Counted from the first letter of the stretch, positions 1 through 6,660 are shown. The stretch: 6,945 nucleotides of DNA from an uncultured Kangiella sp. (GCA_946481205.1 CAMLNB010000188.1:1-6945); one strand, 5' to 3'. Program-made: numbers and translations. Notes: a model not told the origin generated them from the sequence alone.

Positions 1-140
1 CCGCCGGTCTTATCGGTAAACGGCCCCGCCAGTTCCAGCTGGCCATTGCGCCGCAGCGCTTCCAGAAACGCCTGATGCGGTGCAATGGCTGCACCCTGAA
101 ACTGCGGCGTTCGCATAACCATCACCAGATAGCGCGTCAT
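1..140 (-). CDS. YciI-family protein, N-terminal part (3' end outside window)
   Basis: Reading leftward from the ATG at 138-140 gives 46 complete codons, beginning MTRYLVMVMRTP. The frame then runs off the window. The pattern fits the YCII-related ferredoxin-like fold: a first beta strand (YLVMVM), a histidine in the first helix (AIAPHQAFLEAL, His about residue 23), then the turn NGQLELAGPF leading to an Asp (TDKTGG). In this family the conserved His and Asp line a putative active site; the biochemical role of most members is unknown, and they are small cytosolic proteins of about 90-100 aa. The start is supported by a GGAAGA ribosome-binding site 5 bases upstream. An in-frame ATG five codons further upstream (153-155) would add MRKKK but has a poorer ribosome site. 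The G+C is high (41/60 in the first line), like recQ. Family assignment is confident; the substrate is unknown. Confidence 0.85.
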   Translation of the reverse strand, partial: MTRYLVMVMRTPQFQGAAIAPHQAFLEALRRNGQLELAGPFTDKTG

Positions 141-145
141 CTTTT

Positions 146-151
146 TCTTCC
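146..151 (-). promoter_or_regulatory. Ribosome-binding site of the YciI-like gene
   Basis: Read on the minus strand the sequence is GGAAGA, 5 bases before the ATG at 138-140. This favours that ATG over the in-frame ATG at 153-155, which has no comparable purine-rich element at a suitable distance. Confidence 0.55.
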
Positions 152-203
152 GCATTTCTGTTGGAATGAGTAGACATGAATCCGCGCCAGCGGCTTCATA
201 CAA

Positions 204-213
204 ATGTCGACAT
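204..213. repeat. 10-bp perfect palindrome ATGTCGACAT in the YciI-like gene's leader
   Basis: A perfect dyad lies in the 121-base gap between the ATP-binding gene and the YciI-like gene, 64 bases before the latter's start. Its position would suit an operator, but ten palindromic bases also occur by chance, and I see no convincing -10/-35 pair beside it. The gap contains no hairpin followed by a T-run, so no terminator separates the two genes. Confidence 0.2.
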
Positions 214-261
214 CATGCGTCCGAAGCGTTGCGCGATTTGGGCCTACGTAAACTAAGTGGA

Positions 262-1278
262 TTAGATTGTTCGAAAATCTCTTGCGAGCATTGTTGAAGC
301 AACGGACGGTTCTACTGCATCTCCCCCGGAGAATTTCTTTGCGGCCGAATAGCCTTCATTTCGATATCTATCAAGCATTTTTGCATAGTCACCGATCTTA
401 TTTGTGTTAATTCTCATTCTTAACGCAACGCCTTGATAGGTGCTATCAATATCCTTCTTCGTATCGCCATCAAGAAGTAGCCCGCGATCATTGCTTACAA
501 TCAAAAAGCTACCTCCGTTTCTGCATATCCTACTAGTCATATACAGACCGAAACCTGAGTTCTGCCACTCGTCATTTGGTCTTTTTTTTACACCCTTGTA
601 CATTTTCCCCGAGACCCCTGGGAGAAGCGCGAGGTGTAGTGCGTCTCGCTCAGTTTTCATCGTTAGAAACGGGTTTGTAGACAGACCAGCCATGACGCCT
701 CGTCCTGTATCTAGAATCGCTACTTCAATCAGGTCTTTTGTTGGCCAGTACTGCGCGCAATACTGCACAATTGGGGAGCCTGAGTGCTCAATGACGTTTC
801 TTATGATTTCACGAATCGAGAATGTCAGTGTGTCAACCAAGTTTCCTCCATCTCGTCTTGTCAACAACTTTGACATTTCATGAGATCTTGCCTCAATTAT
901 GTTTCCGACATGAGAGTAACTGTCGGCAGCCTCTTTCTCGAACTCTGATATATCCAAATTGGTTAGGGGAAGATAGGTGCTGCTACCAAAGGCCTGACCA
1001 GGTTCATTTCCAAACTTCAACCCAAAGGCTTGAAAAAAACCCATATGGGCAGCATACGTCTTACCTTCATGATTTTTTGCAGTAAACTTGCAATCAGGCT
1101 TTGAATTCCGGAAACGTCTAATTTCATTCGCAACGTATGCCATAGTAAATGGCTCAACATGTCCGAGATTCACGAAGTTGAACTCATACTCATCGTGACT
1201 TTCGAGAGCCCATAATCCATTGCAAAAGTTTATTGCATTTGTCAGCGACAGGTTTTGCGGTACTTTTAAGCCTTTCAC
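262..1278 (-). CDS. GHKL-fold (HATPase) ATP-binding protein with STAS-like N-terminus, 338 aa
   Basis: The second half carries the Bergerat ATP-binding motifs in order. These are an N-box SIREIIRNVIEH (154-165; Glu157 and Asn161 in the ExxxN arrangement), a G1 box DTGRG (190-194), and a G2 box GFGL (242-245) after a lid segment. A strand-rich tail follows, with a GVALRMRI strand (283-290). There is no dimerisation/phosphoacceptor histidine domain, no receiver and no membrane segment, so it is not a sensor kinase; it should be cytosolic. Residues 10-90, including NLGHVEPFTMAYVANEIRRF, resemble a STAS-like alpha/beta domain (inference from the pattern). The start is GTG (CAC at 1276-1278 on the plus strand). 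No in-frame ATG, GTG or TTG lies between it and the nearest upstream in-frame stop, and its ribosome site is weak. It follows the 304-aa gene by 55 bases on the same strand, suggesting an operon. G+C is low (26/60 in two sampled lines). The ATP-binding fold is confident; the role is unknown. Confidence 0.85.
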   Translation of the reverse strand: MKGLKVPQNLSLTNAINFCNGLWALESHDEYEFNFVNLGHVEPFTMAYVANEIRRFRNSKPDCKFTAKNHEGKTYAAHMGFFQAFGLKFGNEPGQAFGSSTYLPLTNLDISEFEKEAADSYSHVGNIIEARSHEMSKLLTRRDGGNLVDTLTFSIREIIRNVIEHSGSPIVQYCAQYWPTKDLIEVAILDTGRGVMAGLSTNPFLTMKTERDALHLALLPGVSGKMYKGVKKRPNDEWQNSGFGLYMTSRICRNGGSFLIVSNDRGLLLDGDTKKDIDSTYQGVALRMRINTNKIGDYAKMLDRYRNEGYSAAKKFSGGDAVEPSVASTMLARDFRTI

Positions 1279-1305
1279 TCTGTTTTCAATCCGAAATGAA
1301 TGAAC

Positions 1306-1318
1306 CGCCTTTTTGGCG
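1306..1318 (-). repeat. Small hairpin between the two cassette genes
   Basis: On the minus strand CGCC-AAAAA-GGCG forms a 4-bp all-GC stem with a five-base loop, within the 55-base spacer between the 304-aa gene's TAG and the next gene's GTG. It has no following T-run, so it is not a normal terminator. It might affect coupling or mRNA processing between the two genes, but it is short. Confidence 0.25.
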
Positions 1319-1333
1319 CCCCCACTCTCTTAG

Positions 1334-2248
1334 CTAAGAATCCTTCCTTGCAAGAATCTCTCGAAGTGACGATCTCCATTTATTGTTATGGATAATTCGC
1401 GCTTCATGCAGCGAGCCATCAAGAATTTGCTTCTTTGTCATGGCTGACAGCTCTTGCCAATTGTTCGTAAAAATGTATGTTGCGTTTCCCAATGCAGGAC
1501 TTTCGAGCACATACTTCCCTTTGCTCGTAAAGCCAAAAACGACGTAATCTTTAAACCCACCAATCCCAACAGCCAAAAAATCTGGGCTATGACTGGTAAC
1601 AATTTTGATGCGTTCTTCGACAACAGGGCGATCTTTTTCGTTTAACCCCATCATGAAGGTGGATAGAGCTTCCTTTGCCTTGATGAACGGATACACTCCG
1701 GGTGGAAAGATTCTCCAGTTCAGCTTTTTGACTTGAACTCCCGTGTTCGGATTCAGTTTTGAGTCAGTTATTTCGAACTTCCCGAAAAGCTCAAGAAACA
1801 AATTGACCACATGAATAATACAGCCCTCACCGTCCGCCTTTATCGATAGCTCTCTTGAGCACAACATCAAGCCATGCTGCCCTGTTAGGACGAAAAGGTA
1901 TTCGCTGGGTGGGGCAACCAGCTCCCTCGGGTACACTTCGACTTTGCGCATCTGGACGCCTGAGTGGGTGTTTCCATGCCAGTCCTTCCATGTTCGCCAA
2001 CTCATTCGAGACTCAGTCTGCTTTGGCAGATCTTTTCTTGTGATTTGCTTTCCGTTCGAGTTGAACTCTGAGATCTTGCCAATTGCACTAGGGAGCAGGG
2101 CATCTCCTTCGGATGGGATAGCCTCGAAACCAAGCCTAGCAAGCACAGCAGCATCCGATGGTAGAGGATGGATGATTCGAAACTGATCGAATCGTTTAAT
2201 CGTTGCTTCGTATGCAGAAAGAGAGCGGACGACTTTTCCTTTTTCCAT
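1334..2248 (-). CDS. Protein of unknown function, 304 aa, upstream partner of the GHKL ATPase gene
   Basis: I do not recognise this protein. It opens at ATG (2246-2248) with a good AAGGGG ribosome site 5 bases upstream and ends with TAG. No signal peptide or transmembrane stretch is evident, so it is probably cytosolic. Visible landmarks are a polar N-terminal half with a Trp-rich patch (WRTWKDWHG, 84-92), a hydrophobic helix-like stretch IIHVVNLFLELFGKF (144-158) and RIFPPGVYPF (179-188). The compact C-terminal part has GNATYIF (254-260), NNWQELS (262-268), TKKQIL (271-276), then RIIHNNKW (284-291). The C-terminal array of Gly-Asn-Ala-aromatic, Trp, Lys and His-x(3)-Trp looks like a conserved fold rather than random sequence, and it could be catalytic or structural. 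It lacks an obvious nuclease, helicase or protease signature. G+C is low (25/60 in one sampled line), like the downstream ATPase gene and unlike recQ. The gene is real; its function is unassigned. Confidence 0.8.
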   Translation of the reverse strand: MEKGKVVRSLSAYEATIKRFDQFRIIHPLPSDAAVLARLGFEAIPSEGDALLPSAIGKISEFNSNGKQITRKDLPKQTESRMSWRTWKDWHGNTHSGVQMRKVEVYPRELVAPPSEYLFVLTGQHGLMLCSRELSIKADGEGCIIHVVNLFLELFGKFEITDSKLNPNTGVQVKKLNWRIFPPGVYPFIKAKEALSTFMMGLNEKDRPVVEERIKIVTSHSPDFLAVGIGGFKDYVVFGFTSKGKYVLESPALGNATYIFTNNWQELSAMTKKQILDGSLHEARIIHNNKWRSSLREILARKDS

Positions 2249-2253
2249 GGTTA

Positions 2254-2259
2254 CCCCTT
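2254..2259 (-). promoter_or_regulatory. Ribosome-binding site of the 304-aa gene
   Basis: AAGGGG on the minus strand lies 5 bases before the ATG at 2246-2248. It fixes the start and suggests that this first cassette gene is well translated. The second gene's GTG lacks a comparable site. Confidence 0.6.
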
Positions 2260-2281
2260 AAATTCCTGAACCACTAGGGAA

Positions 2282-2295
2282 AGCTATTTGTAGCT
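2282..2295. repeat. Inverted repeat AGCTA-N4-TAGCT upstream of the cassette
   Basis: Two perfect 5-base arms are separated by TTTG, 34 bases before the 304-aa start. They lie in the A/T-rich leader (2282-2345) that should carry the cassette promoter. On the minus strand this leader includes TATAAA and GATAAAG, which could act as -10 elements, but I find no convincing -35 at 16-18 bases from either. It is an operator candidate at best. Confidence 0.2.
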
Positions 2296-2378
2296 CTGCC
2301 AGTTTAGGCGGCTTTATCTTGTCGTTTTATAGCTTTTTTAGCCAGTCTGTTTGGAGCGAAGTTCTATGTATGCATGGT

Positions 2379-2400
2379 GCATTGCAATATTCCGCAATGC
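2379..2400 (-). repeat. Perfect 7-bp inverted repeat directly after the recQ stop
   Basis: On the minus strand, GCATTGC, an 8-base loop (GGAATATT) and GCAATGC begin at the base after the recQ TGA (2401-2403). A 7-bp perfect stem touching the stop codon suggests a 3'-end structure for the recQ mRNA. No T-run follows, so intrinsic termination is doubtful; transcript stabilisation or partial attenuation before the cassette is an alternative. Confidence 0.35.
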
Positions 2401-4218
2401 TCAACCGTACTCCAGCAAAACCTCCAAAAACTCCGCCCCATACGCTTCCAGCTTTCTTGCGCCGACGCCGCTGATTTGGGCCAGCTCGTCCATTGATGAT
2501 GGCCGCTGTTCCAGCATGGCTTTGAGCGTGGCGTCATGGAAGATGACGTAAGGCGGAACGCTGTGTTCCTTGGCGAGTTCGCGGCGTTTGTCGCGCAGGG
2601 CGTTCCACAGCGCTTCGTCGACATCGTTGCTGAACGCCGCTTCGCGGGTGGTTTTTTTCTTGCGGCCGCGCAGTTCCTTGCGCAGCTGGATCTTGATTTC
2701 GCCTTTCAGCAGCGGCCGGGCTTCTTCGGTGAGTTTGAGAGCGCCGTGGCTGTCGTGATCGACACGCAGGTAACCCGCAGCGACCAGTTGCCGGAAGGTG
2801 GATTTCCAGTCCTTGTCGTCCAGTTCTTTGCCGATGCCGAACACGCTGAGCGCGTGATGGCCGAATTGCTGGATACGGTCATCGTCTTTGCCGAGCAGCA
2901 CATCGATGAGGTAACCGACACCGAAGCGCTGGCCGGTGCGGAACACGCAGGACAGCGCTTTTTGCGCGACGATGGTGCCGTCGAAGGTTTCCGGCGGCTC
3001 CAGACAATTGTCGCAATTGCCGCAAGGTGGGTGGCCGTTTTCGCCAAAGTAATTGAGCAATACCTGTCGGCGACAACCGGTGACTTCGGCGTAGCCGAGC
3101 ATGGCGTTGAGTTTGGCTAGCTCAACGCGTTTTTGTTGTTCGCTGGCCTCGCCCTGACTGAGCATTTGCCGCAGCGTGACAGCGTCTTGCAGGCCGTAGG
3201 CCATCCACGCGCTCGCCGGCAAGCCATCACGGCCGGCGCGGCCGGTTTCCTGATAGTACGCTTCCAGCGATTTCGGCAAATCCAGGTGCGCGACAAAACG
3301 GACATCGGGTTTGTCGATGCCCATGCCAAACGCGATGGTGGCAACCATGACGATGCCATCTTCGTTCAGAAAGCGGTTCTGGTTTTGTTCGCGTTGCTGT
3401 GCCGACAGGCCGGCGTGATAGGGCAGCGCCGGTATTTCTTGTTCGCTGAGCCAGGCGGCGGTTTCTTCGACTTTGTTGCGCGACAGGCAATAGACAATGC
3501 CGGCATCGCCTTTGTGCTGTTCGCGCAGAAAGCGCAGCAATTGTTCACGACCGCTTTGTTTCGGGATGACCCGATAACGGATATTGGGGCGATCAAAACT
3601 GGACAGAAATACCCGCGCGTCGCCAAGGCCGAGCCGGTGAATGATTTCCTGTTGCGTGCGACCGTCAGCGGTGGCGGTGAGCGCGATGCGCGGCACCTGC
3701 GGCCAGCGCTCGTGCAACAGCGACAGCTGCAGGTATTCCGGCCGAAAGTCGTGACCCCACTGCGAGACACAGTGCGCTTCGTCGATGGCGAACAGAGCAA
3801 TGCCGGGACCGCCATTGCGGGTGTCGTTGAGGCGTTCGAGCAGATCGAGAAAGCGGCCGGTGAGCAGCCGCTCGGGCGCGACGTAGAGCAGATCCAATTC
3901 GCCGGCGAGCAGCTGCCGTTCGGTGACGGCGGCTTTCTCGGCGGTGAGCGCCGAGTTGAGCATGGCGGCGCGAACACCGGCTTCCTGCAGCGTCAGTACC
4001 TGATCCTGCATCAGGGCGATCAGCGGTGACACCACGATGCCGACCCCGGGCCGGGCCAACGCCGGGATCTGAAAGCACAACGACTTGCCGGCACCGGTCG
4101 GCATCAGCACCAGCGCATCGCCCCCGGCGCAGACGGTATCGATGATGGCCGCCTGCTGACCACGGAAGCGGTCGTAGCCGAAGACGGTGCGGAGGAGATG
4201 GAGCGGGTCTTTTTGCAT
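2401..4218 (-). CDS. recQ: ATP-dependent DNA helicase RecQ, 605 aa
   Basis: A superfamily 2 3'-to-5' DNA helicase acting in recombination, fork repair and the RecF pathway. All expected elements are present: motif 0 [10 protein letters not shown] (13-22), Walker A TGAGKS (41-46), motif Ia [11 protein letters not shown] (64-74), DEAH box (146-149), the aromatic-rich loop [10 protein letters not shown] (153-162), motif III LTATA (180-184) and motif [12 protein letters not shown] (323-332). The zinc site has Cys382, Cys399, Cys402 and Cys405. A winged-helix RQC domain follows (about 409-513), then a basic linker ([10 protein letters not shown], 513-522) and a C-terminal HRDC domain (about 533-605). 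The length matches the E. coli-type enzyme and no key residue is missing. The ATG at 4216-4218 places motif 0 twelve residues in, which is normal, though the ribosome site is weak. G+C is high (30-44/60 in sampled lines), so it appears native and not part of the low-G+C cassette downstream. It is divergent from the peptidase gene. Confidence 0.98.
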   Translation of the reverse strand: MQKDPLHLLRTVFGYDRFRGQQAAIIDTVCAGGDALVLMPTGAGKSLCFQIPALARPGVGIVVSPLIALMQDQVLTLQEAGVRAAMLNSALTAEKAAVTERQLLAGELDLLYVAPERLLTGRFLDLLERLNDTRNGGPGIALFAIDEAHCVSQWGHDFRPEYLQLSLLHERWPQVPRIALTATADGRTQQEIIHRLGLGDARVFLSSFDRPNIRYRVIPKQSGREQLLRFLREQHKGDAGIVYCLSRNKVEETAAWLSEQEIPALPYHAGLSAQQREQNQNRFLNEDGIVMVATIAFGMGIDKPDVRFVAHLDLPKSLEAYYQETGRAGRDGLPASAWMAYGLQDAVTLRQMLSQGEASEQQKRVELAKLNAMLGYAEVTGCRRQVLLNYFGENGHPPCGNCDNCLEPPETFDGTIVAQKALSCVFRTGQRFGVGYLIDVLLGKDDDRIQQFGHHALSVFGIGKELDDKDWKSTFRQLVAAGYLRVDHDSHGALKLTEEARPLLKGEIKIQLRKELRGRKKKTTREAAFSNDVDEALWNALRDKRRELAKEHSVPPYVIFHDATLKAMLEQRPSSMDELAQISGVGARKLEAYGAEFLEVLLEYG

Positions 4219-4419
4219 AGGGCGGCGATTGTGAGGATACGGCGTTCACTTTGGAATACCTGCGCCGATGTTTGGATGGCACGTCAGCCTCAACCTACAG
4301 AGCGCCAGTATTGAGGTGTGGCGAGCCCACGGCCGATTTCGTAGAGTAGCCAAGCCGATCAGAGCCGGCGACAGACGGCGCGATTGGACTGGGCACGAGA
4401 TCAAGGAGTTGTATCGATC
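4219..4419. promoter_or_regulatory. Divergent intergenic region between recQ and the S9 peptidase gene
   Basis: This 201-base region must hold promoters for recQ (leftward) and the peptidase (rightward). I cannot point to a good -35/-10 pair for either. TTGAGG occurs in both orientations (CCTCAA at 4288-4293, TTGAGG at 4311-4316), a 6-bp inverted repeat with a 17-base spacer. These could be -35-like elements or a weak operator, but neither has a well-placed -10. No RNA gene or ORF is evident. Confidence 0.4.
4403..4408 (+). promoter_or_regulatory. Ribosome-binding site deciding the peptidase start
   Basis: AAGGAG, a strong Shine-Dalgarno core, lies 11 bases before the ATG at 4420-4422. The open frame extends upstream to a TTG at 4384. 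That start would put the ribosome site inside the gene and place 12 charged residues ahead of the signal peptide, so the ATG at 4420 is preferred. The spacing is slightly long. Confidence 0.6.
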
Positions 4420-6381
4420 ATGCATGGGAAACTTCGTTTGGGGTTGTTGTTCACGTTAGTTTGTTCCAGCGTTGGCGCTGGGGCGCCACCATTAGAGCAT
4501 CTGTTTGCGGAGCCTGAGTATCGCGACTTCAAGATCTCGCCAGACGGTAATTACTACGCAGTTATCTTGCCATTCGAGGGGCGCGATAGCCTTGTCACAT
4601 TGAAGGGTGATAAGTCGGCTGTTGTGGGTCGCTTCGGTTTCCGTGATAGCAGCGAATCTGTTGGGAGCTACCAGTGGCTCAAGGATGATCACTTGTTGAT
4701 AAGGCCGGTGACGTCATATGGTTGGAATGATTTTCCGAGTTGGCACGGTGAGCTTTTTGCAGCAAGAGCTGATGGCAAGGATTTTCGACCAATCTATGGG
4801 TATCGTACCGGTGAGCAACAGGTTGGTTCCAATCTTAAAAAGGCTGAATCAACGCGCGGATTTGGTTACCTTCTTAATGATTTACCAAGCGATGATGAAG
4901 AAATTCTCGTCACTTCCTATCCGTGGGTCGTGAGTGGTGGCAGTCAGGCCACCGTACAGAGGATTAACCTTCGAAACTCGCGTTCAAAGAAAATACTTGG
5001 CGCGCCGGCATCTGATGCAAGATTTCTTGCCTCGCCAAGTGGTGAAGTTCGATTCGCAGCGGCCTTAGACAAGAATCGAGTTGATCAGATATTTGAGTAT
5101 TCACCGGAACAATCGGAGTGGAAACTGATTGCGAGCAATTCAATTCATAACGGCTCGGCAATGGATCCCGTTGGTATGACCGCAGACGGCCGAACCGTTT
5201 ATTACTTGTCTGACTCCAACAAAAGCACCAACGGATTGTATTCGTTCGACATGGTCACGAAACAACATGCTTTGGTCTATCAGCACGAGTCCGACAATGT
5301 TGCCGGAGTCGAGCTCGATCGATGGACGGGTGAGTTACTTTGGGTAACGCTTGCCGCAGAAAACGACTTGCATATTCTCAATACTGAACACCGTCTCGCC
5401 AAAGCCATGAAGATGATCGCGAAATCATTTGATGGTCAGTATGTCGACTTTACCAGCGTGACTCGCGACTATAAGAAGGCCGTGTTTCATGTTTATTCGG
5501 ATCGTGACCCGGGCGTGTGGTATTCGCTGGATCTTGAAACCCGTAAAGCGACCTTGGAACTCGTTGCCAACACGAAGATTGATCCTGAAGAAATGGTGCC
5601 AATGCAGGACATTAGCTTACAGGCGCGTGACGGCTTGGTCCTGCATGGCTTTTACACAGCGAAGAAATCTGTTGAGGGTCGCAAACCCCCGATGGTTGTA
5701 ATGGTCCATGGAGGGCCCCATGATCGGGATTCGTGGGGATTCGACCCAGTTGTACAGACTCTTGCAACCCGAGGCTATGCTGTTTTGCAGGTGAATTTTC
5801 GCGGCTCTACCGGCTATGGTCGGGAATTTGAACGCGCTGGTCGCGGTCAGTGGGGTCGTGCAATGCAAGATGACATAACCGATGCGACCCGATGGGCTAT
5901 TGCCCAAGGTATGGCTGATGCCGATCGCATTTGTATCATGGGAGCCAGTTATGGGGGTTACGCCAGTTTGATGGGGCTAATTCGAGAACCCGATCTGTAT
6001 AAGTGTGGGATTGATCAGTTTGGTGTCACCGATCTGGAAGAGTTCTTTACCGCCGGTGATATTCCTGACCATCTGTCTGGTAAGGCTTATTTGAAGGACG
6101 CGATTGGAACAGATCGCAAAGAATGGGAAGCGCGCTCGCCGACTAAGTTAGCAAAACATATAAAGGCACCGGTGCTCATAATCGCTGGCGGAAAGGATGA
6201 ACGGGTTCCGATTAGCCATTCTGAGATGATGGAAAAGGCGCTGAAAGCTGCCGGTAAATCGGTAGAAACCCTCTACTTTCCAAACGAGAGCCACGGTTTC
6301 TTTAAGCTTGAGAATCGGGTCAAGGCTTACCAGAAGGTTTTGGACTTCCTAGCCATGCACATCGGTAAAGGCGAGAGCTAG
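4420..6381 (+). CDS. Exported S9-family (prolyl oligopeptidase-type) serine peptidase, 653 aa
   Basis: The N-terminus has a Sec signal peptide: Lys4 and Arg6, then a hydrophobic core LGLLFTLVCSSVGAGA, with likely cleavage after AGA (about residue 22). Cys15 is not in a good lipobox, so periplasmic or secreted is likelier than lipoprotein. Residues of about 25-395 have beta-propeller-type repeats (ISPDGNYYAV 39-48; GMTADGRTVYYLSD 252-265). Residues of about 398-653 form an alpha/beta hydrolase domain. HGGP (430-433) is the oxyanion region, and GASYGG (508-513) carries the nucleophile Ser510. GGKDERVP (590-597) gives Asp593, and NESHGF (622-627) gives His625, so the triad is complete. This layout matches acylaminoacyl-/dipeptidyl-peptidase-like enzymes (MEROPS S9), which cleave short peptides, probably for nutrition. 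The exact specificity cannot be read from the sequence. It appears monocistronic: its own ribosome site, divergent from recQ, with a terminator just downstream. G+C (25-32/60) is lower than in recQ. Confidence 0.93.
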   Translation: MHGKLRLGLLFTLVCSSVGAGAPPLEHLFAEPEYRDFKISPDGNYYAVILPFEGRDSLVTLKGDKSAVVGRFGFRDSSESVGSYQWLKDDHLLIRPVTSYGWNDFPSWHGELFAARADGKDFRPIYGYRTGEQQVGSNLKKAESTRGFGYLLNDLPSDDEEILVTSYPWVVSGGSQATVQRINLRNSRSKKILGAPASDARFLASPSGEVRFAAALDKNRVDQIFEYSPEQSEWKLIASNSIHNGSAMDPVGMTADGRTVYYLSDSNKSTNGLYSFDMVTKQHALVYQHESDNVAGVELDRWTGELLWVTLAAENDLHILNTEHRLAKAMKMIAKSFDGQYVDFTSVTRDYKKAVFHVYSDRDPGVWYSLDLETRKATLELVANTKIDPEEMVPMQDISLQARDGLVLHGFYTAKKSVEGRKPPMVVMVHGGPHDRDSWGFDPVVQTLATRGYAVLQVNFRGSTGYGREFERAGRGQWGRAMQDDITDATRWAIAQGMADADRICIMGASYGGYASLMGLIREPDLYKCGIDQFGVTDLEEFFTAGDIPDHLSGKAYLKDAIGTDRKEWEARSPTKLAKHIKAPVLIIAGGKDERVPISHSEMMEKALKAAGKSVETLYFPNESHGFFKLENRVKAYQKVLDFLAMHIGKGES

Positions 6382-6401
6382 TATCAGGCTCACCACAGAT
6401 T

Positions 6402-6425
6402 AAGGCGCCGTTAGGCGCCTTTTTT
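6402..6425 (+). terminator. Rho-independent terminator of the peptidase gene
   Basis: An 8-bp perfect stem, AAGGCGCC (6402-6409) pairing with GGCGCCTT (6414-6421), has a GTTA loop and runs into six T residues (6420-6425). It starts 21 bases after the peptidase stop. On the opposite strand the A-tract precedes the stem, so it could also serve leftward transcription only if a further T-run existed; none is seen. Confidence 0.92.
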
Positions 6426-6531
6426 ATTCATTTGAAAGCACTTACTTTCTCAAGAGGCCCAAGTTTTTTGCACAGCACAAAAATCCGACAGTTAAGAAGT
6501 GATACTCAAGCCTTGGCTAAGGATCTCGTCG

Positions 6532-6562
6532 TAATTTATTGTTTTTAAAGATTTTATTTAAA
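6532..6562. other. Highly AT-rich tract (29 of 31 bases A/T)
   Basis: Only two G residues interrupt 31 bases; two TTTAAA hexamers lie inside (6544-6549 and 6557-6562). Such tracts melt easily and can be the unwinding element of an origin or an upstream promoter element. The tract is 67 bases left of a pair of consensus DnaA boxes, and a near-consensus box (TTTTGCACA, 6466-6474, one mismatch) lies on its other side. There are no repeated GATC-containing 13-mers as in E. coli oriC. Confidence 0.4.
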
Positions 6563-6629
6563 CAAAACACCCAGCTGACTGAAACTTACAAACATCACCA
6601 CACATTCGGCCCCCGCTTTCTCCACGACT

Positions 6630-6638
6630 TTATCCACA
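6630..6638 (+). promoter_or_regulatory. Consensus DnaA box TTATCCACA
   Basis: An exact match to the high-affinity DnaA 9-mer. It lies in non-coding DNA and is paired with an opposite-facing box 13 bases further on. Bases 6631-6638 can also pair with 6644-6651 (one G-U pair, GAAAT loop), so an RNA hairpin is an alternative reading. Confidence 0.5.
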
Positions 6639-6651
6639 GAAATTGTGGGTA

Positions 6652-6660
6652 TGTGCATAA
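6652..6660 (-). promoter_or_regulatory. Consensus DnaA box TTATGCACA (minus strand)
   Basis: The plus strand reads TGTGCATAA, whose complement fits the relaxed consensus TTATNCACA exactly. It faces the box at 6630-6638. A third, overlapping site (ATACCCACA on the minus strand, 6644-6652) differs from TTATCCACA at two positions. The cluster could be an origin element, a DnaA-titration site or chance. Confidence 0.45.

Noticed and set aside
3133..4029. Long plus-strand open frame (298 aa) antisense to recQ
   Set aside because: The minus strand encodes a complete RecQ with every motif intact. High-G+C genes commonly leave long antisense open frames, and this one shows no recognisable domain.
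2249..4218. RecQ as a third member of the cassette system
   Set aside because: RecQ has the full canonical domain set and high G+C, a structured 3' end and a 152-base gap to the cassette. It is better explained as the host housekeeping helicase.
4288..4316. CCTCAA/TTGAGG inverted repeat as paired divergent -35 boxes
   Set aside because: No acceptable -10 hexamer lies at 16-18 bases on either side, and six-base arms with a 17-base gap are expected by chance.
4384..4419. N-terminal extension of the peptidase from a TTG at 4384
   Set aside because: It would put 12 polar residues before the signal peptide and bury the AAGGAG ribosome site. The ATG at 4420 explains both features better.
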